From assembly GCF_020404765.1 (NCBI RefSeq), contig NZ_JAIVEM010000004.1, positions 1-64,000 on the forward strand: a stretch of DNA of 64,000 nt, given 5' to 3'. The DNA is from Paenibacillus sp. BJ-4. Its GTDB lineage: Bacteria; Bacillota; Bacilli; Paenibacillales; Paenibacillaceae. Position numbers and translations under genes: made by a program. The notes under the pieces are model-generated. The model made no database searches and was not told the DNA's origin. It was given only the letters and a program-made list of their open reading frames with translations. Position 1 is the stretch's first letter, and every line of letters begins with the position of its first letter. Positions 17,122-25,110 of the stretch are shown one piece after another.

Positions 17122-17916
17122 TTACTTTTTCAAATTTTGTTCCAAAAATGACAAGATTGCATTAGCTAATAATTCAGGTGCTTCAAACAGGCTCATGTGA
17201 CCCGCTGTCGGTATGGTAACCTGAGTTACCCCGGGCCGATCCGTTGTAAACGTGCGGGCTGGAGGAACTGCATGATCCTGCTCACCTGCCACTAAAAGGG
17301 CTGGCAAGACTGAACCTGACAGCACATCTCGACGGTCAGAACGCTCACGCATAGCCAGTGAGGTTCCTACAGCCCCTTGCGGTGGCGTTTTATAGCCAAT
17401 TTCTTTGGCTTTAAGGAGCTGTCCGGGCATAGACTCCACATGGTCTGGAGCAAACAGCCCGGGTACGAGACCGTCTACAAAGCTTGTAATCCCCTCTATT
17501 TGAATGGTGGATACAGCCTTGTTCCGCTTTTCTTTACCTTCCTCGGTATCCGCATAAGCAGTTGAGTGAATTAGCCCAAAGGCTGTAAGACGCTCCGCAT
17601 ATCTCTGTACTGCAGAAAGCGTCAAATAGCCGCCTAAGGAGTGACCGAACCAGGCAGCCTGCGGGATGTCCAGCTGCTCTTGAAGTTTAAGCACATCGTC
17701 TGCCATTTGATCAATGGTATAGGCCCCGAGCGGAGCATCGCTGCGCCCATGCCCACGCAGATCTGGAACAATACAACGATAGCTTCGGGATAACAAGGGA
17801 ACAACCTCATCCCAATAGGAGGAGCTTCCGCAAAATCCGTGCAGCAGAATGATCGGTTCTCCTTTCCCCTGTTCGGCATAGCAGATCGTCGTTCCTTCGC
17901 ACAATACCTTCTTCAT
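17122..17916 (-). CDS. Alpha/beta hydrolase
   Basis: A 264-residue alpha/beta-hydrolase of the haloperoxidase/lipase-like group. The oxyanion motif HGFCG (26-30) is present. The nucleophile elbow GHSLGG places Ser93 as nucleophile. The acid lies in the AGEQDHAVP stretch and the His in AGHMSLFEAP near the C-terminus. There is no signal peptide, so it is cytoplasmic. The ATG at 17916 has GGAAGGG upstream; the longer frame to 18027 overlaps yyaC and is not supported. Substrate unknown; bromoperoxidase-type annotations for such proteins are usually uninformative. Confidence 0.85.
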   Translation of the reverse strand: MKKVLCEGTTICYAEQGKGEPIILLHGFCGSSSYWDEVVPLLSRSYRCIVPDLRGHGRSDAPLGAYTIDQMADDVLKLQEQLDIPQAAWFGHSLGGYLTLSAVQRYAERLTAFGLIHSTAYADTEEGKEKRNKAVSTIQIEGITSFVDGLVPGLFAPDHVESMPGQLLKAKEIGYKTPPQGAVGTSLAMRERSDRRDVLSGSVLPALLVAGEQDHAVPPARTFTTDRPGVTQVTIPTAGHMSLFEAPELLANAILSFLEQNLKK

Positions 17917-18004
17917 GTGAAACCCTTCCTTCTCTGTATATAATCTATTGGAGCTGAATATATTAGTAAGTAGAATATGCTGATGTATATTATTAAGCAG
18001 ACCA

Positions 18005-18595
18005 TCAATATCTGAAACGGTAGCCATCTGGAAAATCTTGCGTTGCTGCTCTTAGTCCAAATTCAGAGGCCGCGGCGTGAGCAATATGTGCAGCCATCGT
18101 CATGACGAGGTGGAGCGATGTCATTTGCAAGGTCCAATAGGGCTTGGGGCTGCGCTCGTTCACAATAGCTGCGACGCTGTAATGTCCGACAGACGGCAGA
18201 GCCAGTCCAACGGAGCGGGCCGGGGTCAACGGCTCGCGTGCAGTAAGAAACATCCCCGTCGATCCCTGTTGTCCAAGACAAGCGTCTATGGCGATGACGT
18301 GATGATCCTGGGGAATACGCTCCAGATACGAAACCAGATGATCCGCGTCACACGGCTCCGTCAATGTGCCAATTACGTGCGGAAACCCCTGCTCCTTAAG
18401 CATGGTGCCAACCAGCGGCCCCAGCGAGTCACCTGATGAACGATCCGTACCAATACAAACAAAGGTCAACTTATCTATAGTATGCTGATCATGAATTTCC
18501 CGAAAAAACGGTAAGAGTCCCTCACGATCTGTTTTTTCTACATTACGATCTAAGGGGGAGCGACCAGATGCGGAAGCTCGATTATACAAAGACAC
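18005..18595 (-). CDS. yyaC: Spore protease YyaC (DUF1256)
   Basis: A 196-residue protein of the DUF1256 family, structurally related to the germination protease GPR and hydrogenase-maturation proteases. Family blocks are FVCIGTDRSSGDSLGPLVGTML, VIAIDACLG and LALPSVGHYSV. In sporulating Bacilli YyaC is made in the forespore; its substrate is not established. GTG at 18595 is taken as the start, with AAGGAGG ten bases upstream; the longer frame reads through that site. The gene marks the host as a spore former. Confidence 0.88.
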   Translation of the reverse strand: MSLYNRASASGRSPLDRNVEKTDREGLLPFFREIHDQHTIDKLTFVCIGTDRSSGDSLGPLVGTMLKEQGFPHVIGTLTEPCDADHLVSYLERIPQDHHVIAIDACLGQQGSTGMFLTAREPLTPARSVGLALPSVGHYSVAAIVNERSPKPYWTLQMTSLHLVMTMAAHIAHAAASEFGLRAATQDFPDGYRFRY

Positions 18596-18715
18596 CTTTG
18601 TCCATCCTCCTTGATTCTGTTGTTTATCGGCATTCTGGCTTTCAGTACATTCTACAACAAAAACATGATACAATACAGGCAACTTCCCCTGTTATGAAAG
18701 GATGGAACATTAACA

Positions 18716-18943
18716 ATGGATTTGTCTGTACCGTCTCATGCCAACATTGAGTATATGATTGAAGGTATTAAAACCAAGCTTCGTATGGCGAGTGGAGCTG
18801 CTATGCAAGCCTCCGCTTTCTCGCTGGAGCAATATGAGGACATTTACGATGTCTATGATATGGTGATAAGCAAACCTAACCTGAGTATCTCAGAGGTTGA
18901 AGCCGTCGTCTCTGAACTGGGCAGATTACGTAACCCCTCCTGA
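18716..18943 (+). CDS. YfkK-like DUF1128 (UPF0435) small protein
   Basis: A 75-residue helical acidic protein matching the DUF1128/UPF0435 family (YfkK): NIEYMIEGIKTKLRMASGAA is followed by a YEDIYDVYDMV helix and a short C-terminal helix. Members are conserved in Bacilli and have no known role. The ATG is preceded by AAAGGATGG and is divergent from yyaC. A strong terminator follows at 19013, so it is monocistronic. Confidence 0.87.
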   Translation: MDLSVPSHANIEYMIEGIKTKLRMASGAAMQASAFSLEQYEDIYDVYDMVISKPNLSISEVEAVVSELGRLRNPS

Positions 18944-19012
18944 TCACCCGTACGACAGGGCGTTTAATGCCTTATGACCTATCTTTTTTTGGCAACACTG
19001 ATGATGTGCATA

Positions 19013-19073
19013 AATAAAGCTCGTATCTCCGGTCGCATCAACAGAAGCGCAGCGGAATACGAGCTTTATTTTT
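19013..19073 (+). terminator. Terminator of the DUF1128 gene
   Basis: A 14-bp perfect stem (19013-19026 with 19057-19070) encloses a 30-nt loop and ends in TTTTT. It also faces the convergent pirin gene, so it may act in both directions. Confidence 0.85.
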
Positions 19074-19141
19074 ATCATTCAATATATATACATTTTTATC
19101 CATTTTGTCATTTGCCATTTTTTCATTCACCTGTAGAGGTC

Positions 19142-19861
19142 TCAAGGCAAATCCGTCAACACCAATTCAGACACATCCTCATTGCCCGTAGCTTGTATTT
19201 TTAATGGACATCTTTTATGAATCCGCGCGGCATCACCGGGCCCTAACTGAAAGTCGCCGTCTTTACATGTAATTTCTACATGACCGCTAACGACGTAAAT
19301 ATGGGTGCGTCTCTGCTCCTGCTGTGGATACTCAAGCTGCTGTCCATTTTCCAATCTGCTCAGATACAGATTTACATCCTGTGCGATGATTAGTGCACCT
19401 TCCAATCCGGAGCCGGATACGACGGGCTGAAGTCGGTTTAACCGCTCACAATGTTTGAAACTATGCACCTGATAGGCAGGCCGAATACCTGGACTCTCGG
19501 GTAAAAACCACATTTGCAAAAAACGGACTGGCTTTTCGTCCCTAATATTTCGCTCTTCGTGTTCAATCCCGGTGCCTGCACTGATAACCTGAATGGTGCT
19601 GCTTTTCAAATCCTGCTCATGCCCCAAGCTGTCACTATGATGTAGCTGGCCTTCGATTACATAGGTGACTATTTCCAGATCGTGATGCGGATGTCTTCTA
19701 AACCCTTGCTGCGGTTTGAGCTCATTATCATTATGAGCTAGCATACAGCCAAAATGAGCATTGCTCGGATCCTCATAATCCGCAAACGAAAAGCTAAACT
19801 CGCTATGAATCCATCCTTTATTTGAGGTATGTCTCTCTGCCGATGTCACTACTTTAATCAT
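19142..19861 (-). CDS. Pirin family protein (YhaK-like)
   Basis: A 239-residue bicupin. The pirin metal-site motif is visible as RRHPHHDLEIVTYVIEGQLHHSD, and the later E-H pair in TGIEHEERN completes the four-ligand set. The second cupin half is shortened (HIYVVSGHVEIT...LGPGDAARI), as in YhaK-type pirins. Some pirins have quercetin 2,3-dioxygenase activity and YhaK responds to oxidative or nitrosative stress; neither is shown here. GGAGG eight bases upstream supports the ATG at 19861 over the longer frame. Confidence 0.88.
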   Translation of the reverse strand: MIKVVTSAERHTSNKGWIHSEFSFSFADYEDPSNAHFGCMLAHNDNELKPQQGFRRHPHHDLEIVTYVIEGQLHHSDSLGHEQDLKSSTIQVISAGTGIEHEERNIRDEKPVRFLQMWFLPESPGIRPAYQVHSFKHCERLNRLQPVVSGSGLEGALIIAQDVNLYLSRLENGQQLEYPQQEQRRTHIYVVSGHVEITCKDGDFQLGPGDAARIHKRCPLKIQATGNEDVSELVLTDLP

Positions 19862-20096
19862 CCCTAGCACCTCCATGGATTCCAGTTCCGTAAAGCAGCC
19901 TTTACTTTGTTCTTCTTGTCCCACTTCAGGCCCTGGCATTTACAAACGCTGTGATACGATCCCTTTACCCCGGGCTTATATACGTCAATCAGCCTACGCT
20001 TCAGTCAGGTTTTTGCTTTCAATTTCATTATTCGTTAAGTTTATAGTACAACATAATACATCTATCACTTAGCCATAAGGAGGAGATTGACTATAT

Positions 20097-20810
20097 ATGC
20101 TACTTCAAGAGCCTCAATCATTCCGTTTCTTGCCAAGTTATTTACGCCGCAGTCTGTATGCGTCTATCGTCATGATTGTTGTTTTGCTTCTCATTGCCTA
20201 CTTGATCCGATGGATCGGCACAGCTCCTTTTTTACATTGGGATGAACGTATTCAAAGTGTGATTTTTCCAGAGAAGACCACTACTTATTACAGCCTGCTC
20301 CCTGTTGCTATATTCATTACATCCTTCGGTTCATTCCGTATATCGTTGCTCGTTGCCCTCGGCGTTGCCGTCTTGTGCTGGGTATATTTTCGGTCAAAGA
20401 CTTATTCCTTTGCAGTCATAGGCAGCTTTACGGCGATGTGGGGACTGAATGCGCTCATCAAAGAAATTTTGCAGCGAGAGCGCCCGGCACTTCAACATTT
20501 GGTAGAAGCCGGAGGTTACAGCTTTCCCAGTGGACATGCCATGATCTCCATGGGATTTTACGGAACCCTATTTGCCATTTGGGGCATAGAACGTAAGATT
20601 CATAATCGTCCGCTCTTCCTTCCGTGCGTCCTTGGTACACTGCTCATTCTTTTGATTGGGCTGAGCCGCGTATATTTAGGGGTTCACTTTCCTACCGACA
20701 TTGCGGGTGGCTATCTGGCGGGTATCATTTGGCTGATGTTTACCGTTCCTGTGCTTTACTGGCGAGCGTGTCTACGGCCTTCTTCCCCTTCCTCTACTCC
20801 TCGCCTGTAA
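20097..20810 (+). CDS. PAP2 superfamily membrane phosphatase
   Basis: A 237-residue polytopic membrane protein with the three phosphatase signatures: KEILQRERP (C1), PSGHAM (C2, with the catalytic-chemistry His) and SRVYLGVHFPTD (C3). These enzymes dephosphorylate lipid phosphates such as undecaprenyl pyrophosphate or phosphatidylglycerol phosphate on the outer membrane face. GGAGG lies about 11 bases before the ATG. It precedes a group of small stress-type membrane genes but is separated by about 150 bp. Confidence 0.9.
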   Translation: MLLQEPQSFRFLPSYLRRSLYASIVMIVVLLLIAYLIRWIGTAPFLHWDERIQSVIFPEKTTTYYSLLPVAIFITSFGSFRISLLVALGVAVLCWVYFRSKTYSFAVIGSFTAMWGLNALIKEILQRERPALQHLVEAGGYSFPSGHAMISMGFYGTLFAIWGIERKIHNRPLFLPCVLGTLLILLIGLSRVYLGVHFPTDIAGGYLAGIIWLMFTVPVLYWRACLRPSSPSSTPRL

Positions 20811-20964
20811 GCCTCGCCTGTAAGCGAAGCCGGATGGCTTGTTGTTTCACTCAAGGTCCCTGCGTTTATATACGAAGTAAGCATGACAAAGCAGCACACG
20901 AAGCTTTCGTATTATCAAAAGTATTATGCTTCTGTGAGACTGAAGGATAAGGGAGGCGATCCTT

Positions 20965-21222
20965 GTGTGGGGAATTGTACTAAGTGTTATCATGGCTATT
21001 ATTATCGGATTAATAGGCGATGCGCTGGCTGGACATGAAATGCCAGGCGGCATTGCAGGCTCCATGATTGCCGGATTTGTAGGAGCTTGGCTCGGTGTCA
21101 CCCTATTGGGAAGCTGGGGTCCGGTCATTGGTGATTTTGCAGTCATTCCCGCCATACTCGGAACCGCATTGTTCGTGTTCCTGCTTGGACTTGTGTCCAG
21201 GCTTTTAAGAAGGGCTACTTAA
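20965..21222 (+). CDS. GlsB/YeaQ/YmgE family small membrane protein
   Basis: An 85-residue protein made of three hydrophobic segments with Gly-rich helices (GLIGDALAG, GGIAGSMIAGFVGAWLG), typical of the transglycosylase-associated/GlsB stress family. The start is GTG with GGGAGG eight bases upstream. Relatives are induced by general stress and may anchor Asp23-like proteins. It lies about 2.2 kb from sigB and beside ytxH-like genes, which agrees with a stress role, although no SigB promoter was recognised here. Confidence 0.85.
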   Translation: MWGIVLSVIMAIIIGLIGDALAGHEMPGGIAGSMIAGFVGAWLGVTLLGSWGPVIGDFAVIPAILGTALFVFLLGLVSRLLRRAT

Positions 21223-21265
21223 TATTTATATATATTTTTTTATTATATAAAAGGAGTGATATGAC

Positions 21266-21670
21266 ATGAGTAACATGGACAATCAAAATACGGTAGGCAA
21301 TACTTCAAGCTTTGCAAAGGGTTTATTCATCGGAGGTTTAATTGGTGCTGCGGCAGCCCTGCTGTTCGCACCGAAGCCAGGACGTGATTTGCGCAGCGAA
21401 CTGTCTGATAAAATGACGATTGTATCCGATAAAACAAAAGACGTCGCATCTGTAGTCAGCAGCAAAGCGACGGATTTAGCCAAAACCGTTTCCACCAAAA
21501 CAGCAGATGTAGCCAAAACAGTAGCCGAGAGTAAAGACAACATCGTATCCAGCGTAGCCAAAGCTTCTGCCGATGTTGCTGATGAAGCAACCAAGGCAGA
21601 TCAAGAGATTATGGATGCAACAGCCAAGGCAGCCAAGGATTCGCAAAAACAATTGAATGCAACATCCTAG
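21266..21670 (+). CDS. YtxH-like general stress protein
   Basis: A 134-residue protein. A Gly/Ala-rich membrane segment (FAKGLFIGGLIGAAAALLFAPKPG, about 16-39) carries the YtxH signature. An Ala/Lys/Asp/Thr-rich amphipathic helix of repeating AKTV/DVA units follows (about 50-130), similar to LEA-like or apolipoprotein-like repeats. In B. subtilis ytxH belongs to the SigB-controlled ytxGHJ operon. Here the YtxG-like gene is elsewhere (33892-34413), so the operon is split. A terminator follows. Confidence 0.85.
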   Translation: MSNMDNQNTVGNTSSFAKGLFIGGLIGAAAALLFAPKPGRDLRSELSDKMTIVSDKTKDVASVVSSKATDLAKTVSTKTADVAKTVAESKDNIVSSVAKASADVADEATKADQEIMDATAKAAKDSQKQLNATS

Positions 21671-21715
21671 TAGCCAAACGTTCTGATTACAACAGGAATA
21701 GATCTTAAACACTGA

Positions 21716-21747
21716 ACAGCCAGCATGCAAGAAGCTGGCTGTTTTTT
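21716..21747 (+). terminator. Terminator of the YtxH gene
   Basis: CAGCCAGC/GCTGGCTG stem (21717-21724 with 21734-21741) followed by six T. It separates ytxH from the next gene, so the longest open frame of that gene, which starts inside the hairpin, is not its real start. Confidence 0.85.
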
Positions 21748-21766
21748 AAATGATAGAAGGGCAGGG

Positions 21767-22240
21767 ATGACGATGAACAAGCCAAACTCATATGGAGATG
21801 ATCTTACCGCAAACAACAAAAGAACCTTTCATCCCCGACAAGCTCAAGATCAACCAGAGGTTTCATCCAAGCAGGCTTCCTCAGCTCATAATCCTGTTAA
21901 AAAGCATATTCGAGAAGAGGATTTTGACGTTAATGAACATCCTTTTGAGCTACGACATGAGATCAAGCGGCTTAACAAACGGTTAGATCAAATCGCAGAT
22001 ACGCTGGAAAGAGCAGAATTTCGTGATATTCTGGAGAACTACTCCAGCACTAAACGAAGAATTATGAGTAACCTGACGGCAGGGATTGCACGGGGACTTG
22101 GCCTCACGCTGGGTACAGTGGTTATACTCGCCTTACTCGCCTGGTTGCTTAGCTTCCTGGTACAGCTAAACCTTCCGGTCATCGGAGATTATATCGCTGA
22201 ATTGTTGGAATATATTAAAATGAGCCAAGGTGGTAAGTGA
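21767..22240 (+). CDS. DUF5665 domain membrane protein
   Basis: A 157-residue protein. The N-terminal 60 residues are polar and low-complexity. A heptad-like coiled helix follows (ELRHEIKRLNKRLDQIADTL, about 63-82), then a DUF5665-type stretch with NLTAGIARGLGLTLGTVVI and one long hydrophobic segment (about 105-135). The family occurs in Bacilli; the function is unknown. AAGGG/CAGGG lies just before the ATG at 21767; an ATG two codons later is equally possible. Confidence 0.75.
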   Translation: MTMNKPNSYGDDLTANNKRTFHPRQAQDQPEVSSKQASSAHNPVKKHIREEDFDVNEHPFELRHEIKRLNKRLDQIADTLERAEFRDILENYSSTKRRIMSNLTAGIARGLGLTLGTVVILALLAWLLSFLVQLNLPVIGDYIAELLEYIKMSQGGK

Positions 22241-22262
22241 TCATTCCTCCATCAATCCTATA

Positions 22263-22328
22263 AAAACGATCCATTGTAACCGTAGCGTGCTCCTACAAGA
22301 GCCTCAAGTTACAATGGATCGTTTTTTA
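22263..22328. terminator. Bidirectional terminator between DUF5665 and corA
   Basis: An 18-bp perfect stem (22263-22280 with 22308-22325) with T runs on both strands, placed between convergent genes. Confidence 0.9.
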
Positions 22329-22356
22329 TCTTTATATTGCAGCTGCTAGGCGGCCG

Positions 22357-23316
22357 CTACAATTTTCTGCGCTTGTTCGTTTTCAACAAGTCTCCTGTCC
22401 ACCCCTTCATCATTAGCCAGCCATACATCCCCGCCATACTCAGCAGGGTCGCTGCAATCACAGCGGTAAAGCCCCAGCCTGTTTCAAGCCAGGGCAGATT
22501 TTTAAAGTTCATGCCCCAAATGGCCCCCACTACGGTTGCGGGTGTAAACACGGCAGTTACAATGGTAAGCGTCTTCGTAATCTCATTCCCCCTAAACGCG
22601 GAAATGGCATCGTCAATAGAGATCAGCGTGTCGATCTCCTTTTCATAATGCCGGAAAAGCCCCTCCATCCGGGTGACACGGTAAAGTAGCTGCTTAAAAA
22701 AGCGGTTCTCCTCCAGCTTTTCGAGATACGCCTCTCGGGAGGCTGTTACCAGCTCTGAAAAAGGAATAAACATATTGCTCCAGTACAACAGCTCGAAACG
22801 CGCATTCAATATAGAATCCATCAGTGTGCGTGCATTTCTTCTCTCCATGTCCTCTTCCAGTTTTCTCAGATTGATCTCGAACTTGTCCATCCCTGTATGA
22901 AAATAATGAAGCACGGCTCTGGCCAATACAAACATGCCGTCAGCTGCGTTCTCACACTGTGCAAGCATTTTTTGTCGTTCAGCGGTGTGCATAATTTCGC
23001 GGGTATTTTGATCCAGATTTAACGTCACCAGCTTCTGGTTCAGAACCAAAAAATAAAACTTGTTGCAATTACGCTGACTGTCGATCTCCTCCTGAACGGA
23101 ATAGATCAACGACCCGCACATCAAAGGCCGAATGGCATCTGGGAAGCGAACAGAAATAAAGCTTGAGGGAATGTCCTCCACCTTATTCAGCCATTCTGCG
23201 GCCTCCGGGAGCTTCCCCTTCAACTCTTGTATGACCGGGTCCTGCCAGTTCGCAGCGCTGATGTCCCACCATTCCCATCCTCCACGAAAGGAAGAAATCT
23301 GTTCAAATGCTGGCAT
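22357..23316 (-). CDS. corA: CorA family magnesium/cobalt transporter
   Basis: A 319-residue CorA-type channel. A cytoplasmic alpha/beta funnel covers about 1-250. Two C-terminal membrane helices are joined by the signature loop GMN (in AIWGMNFKNLP), which is the ion selectivity filter. It should assemble as a homopentamer in the membrane and admit Mg2+ or Co2+. The ATG at 23316 follows GGAGGAAGGAT. A longer frame from GTG 23358 overlaps the sigB terminator and is not believed. Genes of this family are often annotated only as CorA-like. Confidence 0.9.
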   Translation of the reverse strand: MPAFEQISSFRGGWEWWDISAANWQDPVIQELKGKLPEAAEWLNKVEDIPSSFISVRFPDAIRPLMCGSLIYSVQEEIDSQRNCNKFYFLVLNQKLVTLNLDQNTREIMHTAERQKMLAQCENAADGMFVLARAVLHYFHTGMDKFEINLRKLEEDMERRNARTLMDSILNARFELLYWSNMFIPFSELVTASREAYLEKLEENRFFKQLLYRVTRMEGLFRHYEKEIDTLISIDDAISAFRGNEITKTLTIVTAVFTPATVVGAIWGMNFKNLPWLETGWGFTAVIAATLLSMAGMYGWLMMKGWTGDLLKTNKRRKL

Positions 23317-23345
23317 AAATTCTATCCTTCCTCCCTTTTTTCGTT

Positions 23346-23385
23346 TTAAAAAGGACACGCTTCCCTAATGGAATAACGTGTCCTT
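23346..23385 (-). terminator. Terminator of the sigB operon
   Basis: AAGGACACG/CGTGTCCTT stem (23351-23359 with 23377-23385) followed on the minus strand by a short T run. It lies 45 bp after the sigB stop. Confidence 0.8.
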
Positions 23386-23430
23386 ATGATGTGACGTCAA
23401 ATATTCGAAACGATAAATTCCATGGTCTTC

Positions 23431-24204
23431 TCATGAGATAGAGGAATTAGACATAATCTGCTTCAGCTTTTCTGTTGCCCGCTTCTGGATACGGGAAACA
23501 CTCATCTGTGATACGCCCAACGTCTGCGCAATCGCACGTTGGGATTGGCCGTCTTGAAATGCGAGAAGGAGCACCTTTTGTTCCTGCTCTTTCAGCTGAC
23601 TTAAAGCCTGCTGCAAATCCATCCGTTTTTCGACTGTATCATAATCGTTGGCCTCCGAACTGATAAGCTCACCTAATGTTGCTGCACTCTCTTCCTGGGA
23701 TAAAGGCGAGTCCAGTGAAACATAATGGTAGCATTCACGACCCGCAAGCACTTCGATCGTTTCTTCTACAGTCAGATCCAAATATTCTGCAATCTCGTTC
23801 ACATTCGGTGAACGTTCCAGTTTAACAGTCAGTTCGTCGATAGCATGCTGAACAAGCGCCCCCTTTTCCTTAATGCGGCGGGGAACCTGAATATACCATG
23901 ATTTATCGCGTAAATAATTTTTCATATGTCCCAGCATACTTTTCATAGCATACGGCTCAAAGGGAATACCCAAGCTGATATCGTATTGCTGAAGCAGACG
24001 GATCAAGGCCATCTGACCGGTCTGATATAAATCCTCGTATAAGTCCGGGCGATTACGGGAGATCTTCCCGGCAGCCATTTTAACCATCGGCTCATACTTG
24101 CGAATCAGCACGGTAGCAATCTCGTTATCTTTGGTTTGCTGGTACTCCCAGATTAGACCAACGGCTTCATCCATCGACTCCGGGGGAGTTACCTTTTCAT
24201 TCAT
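23431..24204 (-). CDS. sigB: RNA polymerase sigma factor SigB
   Basis: A 257-residue group 3 sigma factor of the SigB/F/G class. Region 2 (DLYEDLYQTGQMALIRLLQQYD...PFEPYAMKSMLGHMKNYLRD, about 53-110), region 3 (RSPNVNEIAEYLDL) and the region 4 helix-turn-helix (QSQRAIAQTLGVSQMSVSRIQ, about 218-238) are complete. SigB directs general-stress transcription when RsbW releases it. Its start overlaps the rsbW stop by 4 bp, which gives stoichiometric translation. It is the last gene of the cluster and ends at a terminator. Region 4 and the flanking rsbVW argue for SigB rather than the sporulation factors SigF or SigG. Confidence 0.93.
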   Translation of the reverse strand: MNEKVTPPESMDEAVGLIWEYQQTKDNEIATVLIRKYEPMVKMAAGKISRNRPDLYEDLYQTGQMALIRLLQQYDISLGIPFEPYAMKSMLGHMKNYLRDKSWYIQVPRRIKEKGALVQHAIDELTVKLERSPNVNEIAEYLDLTVEETIEVLAGRECYHYVSLDSPLSQEESAATLGELISSEANDYDTVEKRMDLQQALSQLKEQEQKVLLLAFQDGQSQRAIAQTLGVSQMSVSRIQKRATEKLKQIMSNSSIS

Positions 24205-24653
24205 ACTTTCTCCTCACTTCTGGTTAGACGCTTTATCAGCACCACTTCTGTACCTTTTCCAGCCTCATTCAAGATATGGACATCATCCATAAGCGCCTGC
24301 ATGAGATAAAAGCCTAGTCCGCCCACCTGTGCATCATTTAGCTCCTTGTCATGCAAGGATGCCATACGGGACGGGTCCTCTACCCGTTCAAAGCTCTCCC
24401 CTTCATCTTTGACACGGATAGACAACGAAGCTTCGTCAAATTCGAATGTCACTTCCACGACTCCTCCCTTATGACCATATGCATAAAGGACAGAGTTATT
24501 ACATGCTTCCGATACAGCCACTTTCATGTCTTCAATCTCCTCATAAGAGAATCCCATTTTCGCGGCAATACCGTATAAATTTAATCTTACAATATCAACA
24601 AAGTCAGCAGTGGCGGGCAAATTAAGAACTACTTTTTGAATTTGAGCGTTCAT
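24201..24653 (-). CDS. rsbW: Anti-sigma B factor / serine kinase RsbW
   Basis: A 150-residue GHKL ATPase that binds SigB or phosphorylates RsbV. The N-box is in DMKVAVSEACNNSVLYAYG with the conserved Glu and Asn. The G1 box is VKDEGESF, and GGLGFYLMQALMDDV forms the G2 region. RsbW sequesters SigB when ATP is high and RsbV is phosphorylated; unphosphorylated RsbV pulls it away. The reading frame overlaps sigB by 4 bp and follows rsbV by about 18 bp. Confidence 0.93.
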   Translation of the reverse strand: MNAQIQKVVLNLPATADFVDIVRLNLYGIAAKMGFSYEEIEDMKVAVSEACNNSVLYAYGHKGGVVEVTFEFDEASLSIRVKDEGESFERVEDPSRMASLHDKELNDAQVGGLGFYLMQALMDDVHILNEAGKGTEVVLIKRLTRSEEKV

Positions 24654-24671
24654 TTCTTTTTCTTTCCTTTC

Positions 24672-25010
24672 CTATTGGGAATTCTCCTGAGGGACAAAGA
24701 ATTTGGCAATACCGGTCATATCGAACAGCTTTTGAATTTGAGGCGGTACCTCCTGAACGGCAAACCGAGACTCCATCCCGTGTCTTGCTTTTAAAATAGA
24801 TAACAAAATGCCGATGCCCGTGCTGTCAATGTATTTAAGGTCTCTCAAATTAATAATCAAATCCTGGCTGGATTCCTCTACCAAAGGCTCCATCACCAGA
24901 CGAAAGTCAGGTGCTACCGAAAGATCCAATTCTCCACTCAGATACACGATATTTACGCCATCGCTCGTTTCTGTAATTGCATTGAACTTTTCATTTTTAT
25001 TAGTATTCAT
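24672..25010 (-). CDS. rsbV: Anti-anti-sigma factor RsbV (STAS domain)
   Basis: A 112-residue STAS-domain protein. The conserved phosphorylatable serine lies in DLKYIDSTGIGILLSIL (about residues 62-78). When dephosphorylated by a PP2C phosphatase, RsbV binds RsbW and frees SigB. The gene heads the rsbV-rsbW-sigB trio. A TATAAT hexamer on the minus strand (25053-25058) is a possible start of a separate transcript, but its -35 is poor. A clear SigB-type autoregulatory promoter was not found. Confidence 0.93.
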   Translation of the reverse strand: MNTNKNEKFNAITETSDGVNIVYLSGELDLSVAPDFRLVMEPLVEESSQDLIINLRDLKYIDSTGIGILLSILKARHGMESRFAVQEVPPQIQKLFDMTGIAKFFVPQENSQ

Positions 25011-25110
25011 AGGCCTACGCTCCCAAAAAAAGATTTCCCTACATACTAACCCATTATACGGGTCCTTGAATCACGCTATAACCTTTTCAGCAGCTTCCAA
25101 ATGCCACCAG

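Noticed and set aside
25011..25110. A SigB promoter in front of rsbV
   Set aside because: GGGTTA and GGGAAA strings occur, but no GTTT box lies 12-15 bp upstream of either.
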